From Trogon surrucura (lineage: Eukaryota; Chordata; Aves; Trogoniformes; Trogonidae), in NCBI GenBank assembly GCA_020746105.1, contig CM036619.1, positions 52,932,635 to 52,996,634 of the forward strand: a stretch of DNA of 64,000 bases. Reading direction: 5' to 3'. Below are positions 37,651 to 47,700 of this stretch, piece after piece. A program made the position numbers and the translations under genes. The notes beneath the pieces are model-generated. The model made no database searches. It was not told where the DNA came from and saw only the letters and a program-made list of their open reading frames with translations. Each line of letters opens with the position of its first letter. The stretch's first letter is position 1.

Positions 37651-40600
37651 AAGTTAAATGAATCAAAAAGCTTTAGAAACAGTGATGCTGCCTTACAATT
37701 AGGCTTTGGCCCTTAAAAATCTCCCAGTGGGTCATGCCTGTAGTTAGATATTAATTTCATGCTGTTTGATTATGGCATGTTTCAGAGCCTGGGAAGTCCA
37801 GAAACGGGCAGTTAAAGGTAACTGGATGCCAAAATAGCTCCTGGGCTCGCACGGCCAGAGAAGCAGCTGTCAGCGTGAGCCACTGACAGAGAATTCCAAT
37901 CCACCACTTCACTGGGGACAGCCACCGTGCAAAGGTCCCCACGCTTTCTGTGAGCCCAGGTATGGCAGCAGCCAAAAAGCATGAGCTGGCTCCTGGCCCC
38001 AGTACCTGGCTCGTGGCCCTCATGCCTGCTGTCCAGTCAACTCCAGGGGCAGAGGCCAGCAAACACAGATCCGTGGTCCCACCCCACACCCTTTGTGGTT
38101 TTGGAGCTACACATCTGGCCAAGCAGGGACTCTCCTGCACCGCAAAGCGACATGGGAGCTCTCGCCATTGCTCATCATGCACAAAGTGGGGAGCTAAGCC
38201 ACAGGAAGGGCTCCCATGCTCAGGACAATTTTGGCTGTGTCCAGCACAGACTGCAGCCTCGCAAGGCAGATGCTGCACCACAGGGTGCATGAGCCAGCGA
38301 AGACCGGATTCTACACCCAATCAAATGTCTTTTCTCTTTTCCTTAATGAGAGAGACTTTGTTATTCTCTCATCACAATATGTGGTTCTGATTGATATTTA
38401 CAGGGCTCTGTGTGACCTGTCTCTGTTGTCTTTAGCATGGTTAATTGGAATTATTGAGCGACACCCAGCTCTGGTGGGCTGGGATTCACCCCTGTTGGGA
38501 CGGTCCTCACCTTCCCGCCCTGGCCTGCTTCTGCGCAGCCTTGCTCCCATCAGACTGAATTAAGCTGCACTGTGAGGAGCCAGGGACCCTTCAATAGTCT
38601 TCCAGCACAGGCAACACCAAATTAGTGTTTAGTAATAGGCTGCACACTGTTTTGTAATAAGAAAATACGGATGATTCTATTTATTCCCTCTCGCTCCTGC
38701 AATGATAAGAAATGTTCTAATTCATTATTAATTTGTTCCAACTATTTCTGGTAAATCTAAACTATGAATAACTTTAGCTATGCCATTAGCAATACCTCAG
38801 AACTACAGATGGATTTGAGTTTCCGGACACAGGCACATGGCAGTCCCACTGCTTCTAAAGGCGTACCCAAAATTCTGTCACATTTGGGTACAAAAGCAGT
38901 ACTTGCCGTTCACACTGGGTTACAACTGCATCTAAAGCAACCTGGAACAGAGACATATTGTGGCCATTATTTGTCCAGTAAAAATTATTTCAGCTTTGCA
39001 GCACTCTGTGAAACTTCGTATATTCAATCTGCTTAAGAATTTACTCTTCCCTGAACACCAGCTCAAATTGAAATGAGAGTGGGAATAGACCTAGACCTGC
39101 TGCCAGTGCTAAAGGCTTTTATTCTGCCCTGCAGGCTAGCAAGATCTTTAGTGGCATTTTGTAGGTTGCTGGCTTTAGTGTAGAGTAGGCAGCTGGAGTA
39201 TTAAATCTTCAAAAGGTGATTTTTTTGCTGTTGTTTGCTTTTCATAATTTATTTCTCTACTTTTCATATATAAATGATTGATCAAAGAACCATTGTCAGA
39301 AAGAAACAAGGAACTTTTTTTCTTCTTATAGAATATGAATTTACTTGGGTGAAAGGCAGGAGATTATAAATATACCTATTGGTCATCTATTGGTCATCTA
39401 AGGAAATTAGCTGTCGCATATACAGCGTGGTGGTACATCCTTGTGGAACCAAGTTGTGTTTGGTTTTTCATTTATTTAGAAAGTGCTTCTCTTGCCTTTG
39501 TGTTCGGAGTGGAATGACTCTTCCTTTGCCTCTGTGTTATCATAGTCATCTAGCTTCATTTACTGTAAAGGGGAAGAAGGACACCCACCATGTAACATCA
39601 AAGACTGAGTTTCTATGTGGGCAATCATGCAAAACACGGGCAACCTGCCGGCCTGGTCTCTCACCATGAGCTCTAAGCAGGGGCAAGAGCAGGATGACTG
39701 CACTTACCCTGTTGCTCCTGTGCTGCTGCCCTGGGAAATACTGTCTTGCCTCCTCACTTCAGAAAAGAAAAGAAAAAAAAAATTCCAGCCCTTTTCCTTA
39801 GAGTTCACATACTTAGCAATGGTTTTTAACTGTTTGCTTGGAAGCATAATTATCACCTTAAAGGCAGCAAGGAACTATCTGGAAGATCATCACAGAGAGT
39901 TTGCTAACGCTTGCTGGTCATCCACAAAGGGGCTGACAAGAGTCACAGCCACCAGACAAGGCTTGCCTCTCTCAGGTCTTGAGACAACTGCAGTCCAAGT
40001 GCTGTCCCTGATTGTTGCTATTTTTTCCATAGTTTTTACCTCCTGGCTGGAATGTCCCTGAGTGAACAGCTGTCTGGATTACAGTTTTGTTCCTTTGGTC
40101 CGTGACAGACATGAGAAAGTACACAGATGTGTATGCTTTCCACAGTGTGCCTAAACATTTTGCTGCTTTTACTTAAAGAACTCACAAGAGGGGGATGGTT
40201 TAATAAAAGAAAAACAACTCTGTGAATGAAACGCTTCAGCTCGCTCTGCCTCTGAGTTGATTGCAATCTAGTCTCAGTGAGGAAAGTAGGGCTTTCCTGC
40301 CTCTGCCACGGGTGCCATGTTTTAGCTGCAAGTACTGAAATGTCTGCCAAACTCTGGCTTCTCTGGCTTGAGCTTTAATAACTCCTGTTCTTCTGCCAGG
40401 CAATCCTTAATTAGCCATTATCAGATGACCACAGCTACACCTGAGTGATTTTGTGGACGAGTTAATCTCCCCTCTGACAAGTCCATCCTTCCTAGGAGCT
40501 AGCTCTCAGAGAGGAGGCATCTGGAAAGCTAAGAAAATATGAAGGCTGGTGTGATGTTCATAAAGCTGAAGCTGACATGTACTTATTGGCAGACTGGTTT

Positions 40601-41969
40601 GTGGTGGGTTCCCCAAGTCATCCCAGTAAGAAAGGAATCCTGTGGAGAGATAATAACAAGATAGTTGGTAAACCCATAGTGTGTGTGAGAGAGAGACAGC
40701 TGGGTTGGCAGGATTATTTTCTTTTGAGAAAGAAGAGTTCATCCTTTTCTATATTGACAGAAAAACATGTGCCCTCTCATGATAAATTTACATATTCCAG
40801 GTCTGTCAATCTCCCAGGTTCCTTTTGAAATACACAGCTGAGATGGGACTCTCCGAGAAAATATAAATATAGTGTCTGGACATCCGATGACTGTGCATGA
40901 GATATCATCTGGCTTTATGGACCAGTACAGTTCATGACAGTTTGATAGATCATTCCTGATGTTTTTTATAAAATATGCATAAATATGCAAAAAAGGTTTT
41001 TTCTGAGGAGTGGAAAAGATATCCATCATTGTACATGATGAAATGTGTTCCTTTTGAATTAAAACTTTGGCAGTAGGTTTTAGAGCAGTCAGTCCTGGTC
41101 ATGCTTAACAAGGCTCTCATAGAAATAGCTATAGTATTATAATGCTCTAGTTAATAAAACAAATATTTAAAATAGCATAGTCAGGTAAATTAAAAGGTCT
41201 AATTTAAGCCAGTAGGAGAAAGATTAAGGGAATTCTGCCAGTGAAAAAAAACCTACTTTTCTTCAGATGTTGCCTTAGGAGTTTGTCTTAGAGGCAAGTA
41301 TTCTAAACATTAAATCTCTCTCAGACTTAAAATGACAGAGTTATCTAGAAATTCACTTATATGCAGAGACCAGATTTAAACTTTTGCTTATTCAGCCTAA
41401 TCCTCAATCATGTTGTATGCATATTCACGTTGCACACGAAGCACACACCGATGAAGCAGACTGAGATGCCATGATACTTGTATTGGCACAAATCAAGCGT
41501 GAGGTACTCCTCCTAAACCAGAACTCAGACGTTGTATTTTTTGCAAACCGTCCTGACGCAGTACCACCAGGGCAACATCAGGCCCCTATGTGAGGTCTGG
41601 ATCTTCAGGTTTATTTGCTGCTGGTGTCCGGTATTTGAGGCATCCTGGTAGTTTCTGTAAGGATCTGCAGGATGTAACTGCAAATAGGTTTTCTAAAGTA
41701 GAAGCAGCCACAGCTTTAAAACGTATTGCCCATTATTCTGGTCTCTGTAAAGACGGGATATTTCTTCCCCATTCTTTAGGCTGAGTGTGTGGTTCAAACC
41801 GAATTTATCCACATAATCCCCGCCACGCTTGTTTCTAGAAAAGCCCGTATTTACACCCGCTATCATAGTCATTTCAAAAGAAACAACAGCAGCAACAACA
41901 CAAAACAAAACAAAAACCCCTAAACCAAAAAAAAAACCCCAGCCCCCTTCCCCCCAAACACAGTCCCCA
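37651..41969. other. Intergenic, upstream of ADCYAP1
   Basis: Mixed noncoding DNA. The segment 37760-38310 is moderately GC-rich and contains overlapping open frames on both strands, up to 187 codons, with no recognisable domain or splice pattern. A motif cluster at 40401-40430 (CCTTAATTAGC next to CAGATG) looks like an enhancer core. A two-copy tandem of ctattggtcat lies near 39377-39398. Confidence 0.45.
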
Positions 41970-42725
41970 AAGCCCGATGCTGCCAGCGGGAAACCCTTCC
42001 CGTCCAGACGCTTTCGCAGCCGGCAGTCCGGCGGGCACCGCGAAGGGGGCTCTCTCGAACAGTCTCTAGTCGGGTGACCGGCGGTAAGCCCCTAACCCCC
42101 TCGTCGACGGCGGGGACCGCGGAGGCAGGGGCGCAGCTCCCCGCGTGGTGGCGCCCTCCGCTCACGGACGATACGCGCTGGCGCAGCTCCCTGCGCTCCG
42201 CGTCCGCGGAACGCGGGGAGCGGCGGGCGCGGCGCCAGCGGCTGCCGTCGGGGAAATTTCCCTTATCTCCGGAAAATAATAGAAAACTTAAATGACCGTA
42301 ATAGGGATGTAATTGTAATGGCGTGTTGTTTTTTTTATTGTTGTCGTTTTTGAGAAATCCATTCGGGCTCGAATAACTCATCTAAGCGTGTTGCACCAAG
42401 CCCATCCAAATAGGAAACGGGAGAACTGTATTATTGGCGCTTCCTGAACTCTCTGCTTACGATCCCAATAATTAAAATGTGCAGTAATGGCTCCTGCGGC
42501 CTGGATTTCTTTGGGTAATTCTCGGAAATGAAAGGCTGATTTTTCTGCCGCTGAGGGAGGAGAGTGCGGAGACGAGCGCAATCGCAGAGGCTGGGAGCCC
42601 ACCGGTGGTCCGCTCCGGACGCTCGTCGCCCACCTCATCACTTGGGGGAAAATAATCCCGGCAGCGGGGAAGTCCCTGGAGAAGGGATTTCCCTCCCAGT
42701 CCCTCCGGCAAATCAACTTTTTTTT

Positions 42726-42756
<31 letters not shown>

Positions 42757-43340
42757 CTCATGGCGATGCTCTCCCCCACCGCTCTGCCAAGCCTTGCGAG
42801 TCGCACATCTGTTTCCCAACAAGGCGGGGAGGTGAAAGGGTCGGGCCAAGGGAGAGTGAGGGGAAAGCCGCCCCCGCCACCCCCGGGCAGAACGTGGGAC
42901 CCTCCCCGCGGGGCGGCTTCCCCCTCTCCGCGCCCCGCGGCTGCGACACACGCGGAGCGGTTACGGCGCTGCTGGTTGCCCTGGCGGGGAGCCTTGCGTA
43001 ATGAGAACAATATCAACAATCCTTAAAAAAAAAAAAAAAAGAAAAAAGAGAGAGAAAGAAAGGGGGGGACACAGAGGGAGCTCCAAAAAAAAAAAAAAAG
43101 CGCACTCCTATCCCCAAATCTCTGTGGAAGCGGGGGTTCCGCTCCGAGGCTACTTCCCTGCGCGCTCAGCGTTGGGCGGCTCCGTGGGGACCCCGGGCTC
43201 CGGCGAGGAGCTGACCCCGCGGAGAAACGGGCAGCAAAGCTGCGGGGAAGCCCGCCAAGTCCGGGGACCCCCACCCCAAACCGCCGTCCTCCGCCTCCCG
43301 GTCCCTTCCCACGGTAGGGAAAACTTAACAGTAACGAGCA
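41970..43340 (+). promoter_or_regulatory. CpG-rich upstream region of ADCYAP1
   Basis: Two CpG-rich blocks (about 41970-42270 and 42550-43310) flank an AT-richer stretch with homeodomain-type TAATTA/TAATTG cores (near 42310 and 42470) and a perfect NF-kB-like palindrome GGGAAATTTCCC at 42251-42262. A consensus-like + strand donor GCG|GTAAGC at 42083/42084 could end an alternative upstream first exon. Homopolymers lie at 42729-42757 (T) and 43024-43098 (A/G-rich). The position just 5' of ADCYAP1 suggests regulatory sequence for it. Confidence 0.55.
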
Positions 43341-43540
43341 TCCTTTTAGGTTTGTGGTATAGGTTGTGGGGGTTTTCTGTGTGTTGCTGTTTGGTTGTTG
43401 GTTTTGGGTTGCTTTTTTATTTTTCTTTTTGAAGAGGGGGGGTTGAAGCGTGAGTTGGTGTTTATGAGAAGCTTTATGACTCCTGATAAGCTCATCTTTG
43501 AGGACGACATAGAACTGTGTTCCTTGAGGAATTGGAGTGG

Positions 43541-43576
43541 TGACGTCTTTTCTGATACCAGATTATTACGTGACTG
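43541..43576 (+). promoter_or_regulatory. CRE-like pair upstream of ADCYAP1
   Basis: TGACGTCT at 43541-43548 and TTACGTGA at 43566-43573 both resemble the cAMP response element core (TGACGTCA). A CREB-responsive promoter would suit PACAP, a peptide that signals through cAMP and is induced by neuronal activity; CRE-like elements are known in mammalian ADCYAP1 promoters. A TATA-like ATAAAAAT follows at 43611-43618, so a start site near 43640 is plausible. Confidence 0.5.
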
Positions 43577-44154
43577 GGGGAAAAAAAAAAAAAAGGCATT
43601 TGATTCATGAATAAAAATCCGGACACCACCACGGGGGCAACAAACAATATTGCCCGTCCTCTGAGGTAACAAGCAGGCAAACGTTTACGAAGAAGGCTCT
43701 TGCAGAAGCGGTGTGTTTGCAAAGATTTTGTTACTAATTGCGTATCAGACGGAAGGCTGCGGAAGGCTGGTCAAGTTTGGAGCCACCAAGCAGGAAGAGA
43801 AGACTGAAGGCGCTCAGTGAGGGGAGAGATCTGGGGAAGACAACATCGCACGCAGCCAGCCCGCGGCTCCCCGCCTCCGCTCCCTCCCGGGCTCGCTTGC
43901 TCTCTTTCCCCTTCCCCAGCTCTCCCTTTTCTGGCGACATCTCGCTTCATCCCTCTTTCTCCCTTGTCTTGCAGACTCCACTCCAGATCTGTGCTGCTAC
44001 CTGCAAACTTTTTTTTTTTCCTTTTTCTTATTCTTATTTTTTTTTCTTCTCCCCTCCTCTCTTTTTCTTTTTGGAGTGGATTCCCCTAAAACCAGCAAAC
44101 AACTAACTGCTGCTTTTTGCGTCTTCATCCCGCGGATCGCCCATCGGAGAGGCA

Positions 44155-44172
44155 ATGCCACGAGGGTTTTAA
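44155..44172 (+). other. Upstream ORF of five codons in ADCYAP1 leader
   Basis: ATG at 44155-44157 followed by four sense codons and TAA at 44170-44172. The context ggcaATGc has G at -3, so some initiation is possible. It would be expected to lower translation of the downstream PACAP frame if the mature leader includes this part. Confidence 0.45.
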
Positions 44173-44212
44173 CTCCTTTCGGCAGCAACTTGAGAAGACA
44201 GTTCGATTTCCT

Positions 44213-44231
44213 CCCCCCCCCCCCCCCCCCC
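44213..44231 (+). repeat. C homopolymer in 5' UTR
   Basis: Nineteen consecutive C, soon followed by a T run at about 44246-44257. It is prone to length error in sequencing, so the exact leader length is uncertain. Confidence 0.9.
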
Positions 44232-44660
44232 ACATTTGGGGTCTTTTTTTTTTTTTCCCCATTTTTTTAAGACCTGCCCTTTCAGTTTCGCAGCCAAACG
44301 CTCTCAGTGCCGGGTGTTTAGAATTTAATGGTAAGGACACGAGGCGGCTCTCCGGGCCTTCCCGCAGTGGTCCCGGGGCGGGCGGGCGGGCGGTCACAGA
44401 CGGGGCGGGCGGCGGCACGGTAGCCCTCTTGGCTGGGCACCGCTCCGCGCTTCTCCGCGCCTTCCCGCTCCTCTCCGTGCCGGCACTCAGCTGCCCAAGG
44501 CGCTTATCCCCAGGGACCCTCTGCCTTACTCCCCTGCAGGCTCGGCCGGGGGCTTGGTGGGTCGTGGGGTGCTTGTTTTTCTTTTTTCCTTTTTTTTTTC
44601 TTCTTTTTTTTTTTTTTTTTTTTGACGGCGGTTTTCCTTTCCCTCCCCCACAGAGTGGCA

Positions 44661-44761
44661 ATGTGTAGCAAAGCGATCCTAGCACTCCTAATCTATGGCA
44701 TAATAATGCATTGCAGCGTTTACTGTTCACCTGCGGCTGGACTTCAGTACCCGGCGCTCAG
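44661..44761 (+). CDS. ADCYAP1: ADCYAP1 exon 2: signal peptide
   Basis: The acceptor ccctcccccacag ends at 44653, and the exon carries 7 bases of leader (agtggca) before the ATG. It encodes [20 protein letters not shown] and the start of the propeptide, ending in two bases of an arginine codon at donor CTCAG|GTAGGT (44761/44762). Mammalian precursors often begin two residues earlier with MT; that start is absent here. The run [10 protein letters not shown] is the hydrophobic core. Intron 2 follows and is 1,960 bp long. Confidence 0.96.
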
Positions 44762-47700
44762 GTAGGTCTGCCCCCCGGCCCGGAGACTCCACTGGGACCC
44801 TTTCAGGCCCCCGCTGCCCCGATTTGTTAAGGGCAGGGAAACCTTACCGGAGAGGAAAATGAAAAGGGGATGTGTATCTGTGGTGTCATCAAACGAAACG
44901 CCCTCCGCTTTCGCCTGTATGCCCATACCCTCCGCCCCGGGATAGGAGCCGTCGGGAGGGTCAGACAGGGGTGGGGGTTTTCCGCGGATGCAGCACTGGC
45001 TTCCCCCAGGGCCGCTCTCCAGTATCCCGGCGCGATTAACCTGCGACCTCTTGCCCCCGGGGAGGGGGAACGACCTGCTCCGCTGCGTCTCGGCGGGAGC
45101 GGGCCGAAGTCACGGACACATCTCGGTGGGGCCCAGCAGCTCCCCACCGCTTGCTCCCTGTCCTTCGCGGGCCCTGTCGGGTTTCGGTTTCCCGCGGGGC
45201 GCACAGGGCGAGCGGCGAGCATCGCCTGTCCGGAGCGGGGGGAGAGGAGCGGGAGAACGGGTGCGCCGTTGGCTGCTAGCGTGTGAGAGCCGTCACGGCT
45301 CGTGTAGCAGTGCTGGAGTTCACGGGGACTGAACCTCTTCCCCTGTTTATCTGTCTGTATACCACCTCCCTTCTCAAGGGGAAAACCGGCTGGCAGAAGG
45401 TTGTTTGGTTTTGTGTGTCCGTTCGGAGTTGTCTCGCTGGGTTCCAGCGCAGGCTGACGCCTGTGCTGTCCCTTTCTGCCGGGGAGCGGGGAGCGTTTGG
45501 ACTGCGCTGTGCTTGGGGCAGGAGTGGGGTACGCGTCGGCACGGGCGACTTTCCCATTCTGGGCCGCGGCTGGGGGAGCGGAGTACCCGGTCCTGGACGG
45601 CCGCTGGCAGCCTGGTGCCACCCTGCTTGTAGCCTTCTCGGGCCACCGGCGTTGCTTGGCTTGGGGGGAGTTTCGGGCTTATTGATGTTGTCCTGCCCCA
45701 CCAGGGGTCGGTTCCATTCTGGAGTGCCCTGCGAGGGGTCACCGCCGTGCGGCTCAGCTTCTGAGCGGGAGGCGATGCCGGGTGCGCAAGGCTGTCAGAG
45801 GAGAGTGCCCTTTTTGGGGCTTCGACGTGTCCTTGCATGAACTGGGCGTCCGTCGGGGCTAGCTCAGAGCAACCCCTTTCTGCTTCCCGGGCAGAGGGGT
45901 TGCGGGCAGGGGGCTTGGTAGCCTGCGAGGCCATTAGCGGGCAGGAACCCGGCTACCTTCATTCAAGAGCCTGAATTAGCAGGAGTGAAACACTTTAGCG
46001 ACATCTATTATTAATACCTCCGCTAAAGCTCACAGACAAAAATAGCTGCCTGTAACGTACAATGACCTACATCGTACTGCAGAAAGCGAGGCAGGCAGCC
46101 AGTAGGGGGGGAACCTGGGGGAGAGGGGGGGCGACACACCAAAACTGGAGAGATCTCAAAGGGCAGAGGTACCATTCAACGAAAAACAACAACAGGAGAA
46201 GTGTCGTTTCCACTCCCCCCGGGCCCGGCGGGCGCTACAGGGAGGAGCGGGGCGCGGCCCCCGGGCCCGGCGGCGGGGAGGCTACTTGGCTCCCTTGCAG
46301 CCCCGGCGCACACACACGAGTGTGTGTGCGTGTGCACGGCAGCCTGAACACTCTCTCCGCTCAGGAAGCACCAGCCGTGGCTATTTCAGAGAGGGGCTGT
46401 TTCTCGGGCCGGGGCGGGGGAGGGTTGGGTTGGGGGGCGGGTGTGTGTAGGGTGTTTGTTGGGGCTTTTCTCGGAGTGCGTCTGACGACGAGTGTGTTCA
46501 CTCCTCCGTGGTCCTGCCCCGCAGAGGAGGCGGAGGGCGGAGATGGGGAGCGGGCAGGCGCAGGGAGGGGATGGGGGCAGACGGACGGGGCTCCCAGGGT
46601 ACCCGGGTCGGCTCCGCCGGGGGAATGGCCATCAAGGCAGCCGAGAGCCGGCGGCGGAGAGAAGAGAGGAGCCCCCCGCGGAACCCGGCTGACTCGGTCC
46701 CCCTGCTGCTCTTGTTGCCAGGCTGGAAGATGAAGTCTACGACGAGGACGGGAACACCCTGCAGGACTTCGCCTATGACCACGAGCCCCTCGGTATAGCG
46801 AATCCGTCCTCCGTGATCGGCGAGATGTACACCTTGTATTACCCACCGGAAAAGAGGTGACCGCAACTCGCGGGGTGTCAGGCGTGAATTTTGAGCCGGG
46901 AGCTAAACGGGTTTGGCCGAACCGATTGGGGAAAAAAAAAAAAGAGAAATAATACCCAAGCCAAGAGCAGCAACAACAACAAAAAATAGATCCCAACCCC
47001 AAACAAACGACCACGCTGCCCAGGTCCCGGTGCCCAGTTTAAAGCCTATAAGAAATGGAAAAGCCGCCTTACCTCCAACAGCGAGAGGGAGGGAGCGGGG
47101 GAGCCGCCCGCGCCGGGGAGGGGTAGCGATGCTCCCGCAAGCGGAGCAGAAATGCCCAGCCAGCGCCGAGCCGAGCAAGTGCGGCGGGGAGGGGTCTGGG
47201 TGGGGAAGAGGAGTCCCGGGGGACGCGGGGAGATGCCGCCCTCCGCTCGCCGGCGGGGAGGGACGGTCACAGCCACCACCCGGGCTCCAGCAGCCCGCCG
47301 CAACCGGCTCACAGGCCTCGCCGCTCACCCGCGGGATCTTCCCTCCGCCCAGGCACGCCGATGGGATCTTCAACAAAGCCTACAGGAAACTCCTGGGCCA
47401 GTTATCCGCCAGGAAATATCTGCATTCCCTGATGGCCAAGCGGGTCGGGTAAGGGCTTCTGCTTTCTTTTCCGCGGTGGGCGTGGGTACTGCTGGTGCGG
47501 AGGCGCTTAAAAGGCCGCGACTGGAGGGAACAAAGCTGCCCCGGCCGGGGCTGGGAATTTGTTGCGCAGGTGGGGGGGCTGCGGGAGTCCGGCTCCCCAA
47601 ATCTCAGCCGCCCCCGGCCGCGGCTGCCAGCCCACTTCCGAGCTGTGAGCGCAGGCGTTCCCCGGGGGTTTGTTTGGTTAATACGCTCGGACACATATAT

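Larger units (their letters stand above)
43640..44330 (+). other. ADCYAP1: ADCYAP1 noncoding exon 1 (5' UTR)
   Basis: The 3' boundary is a donor AATG|GTAAGG at 44330/44331, followed 323 bp later by the acceptor of the first coding exon. The 5' end near 43640 is inferred from the TATA-like sequence at 43611. The region is pyrimidine-rich and includes a run of nineteen C at 44213-44231. A possible internal acceptor (cttgtcttgcag, ending 43974) might mean that the leader is itself spliced. Two tiny upstream reading frames lie in it: an ATG at 44155 with five sense codons, and an ATG at 44328 that runs across the splice junction. Confidence 0.55.

Noticed and set aside
37757..38320. 187-codon minus-strand frame and overlapping 146-codon + strand frame
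   Set aside because: Two overlapping frames in moderately GC-rich DNA, no recognisable domain, no promoter or polyadenylation context.
44125..44730. 201-codon minus-strand frame antisense to ADCYAP1 exons 1-2
   Set aside because: Lysine and glycine runs come from T and C homopolymers in the leader; it is a shadow of the real gene.
46062..46733. 223-codon + strand frame in ADCYAP1 intron 2
   Set aside because: Lies within the intron, in GC-rich sequence, and does not run in the frame of exon 3.
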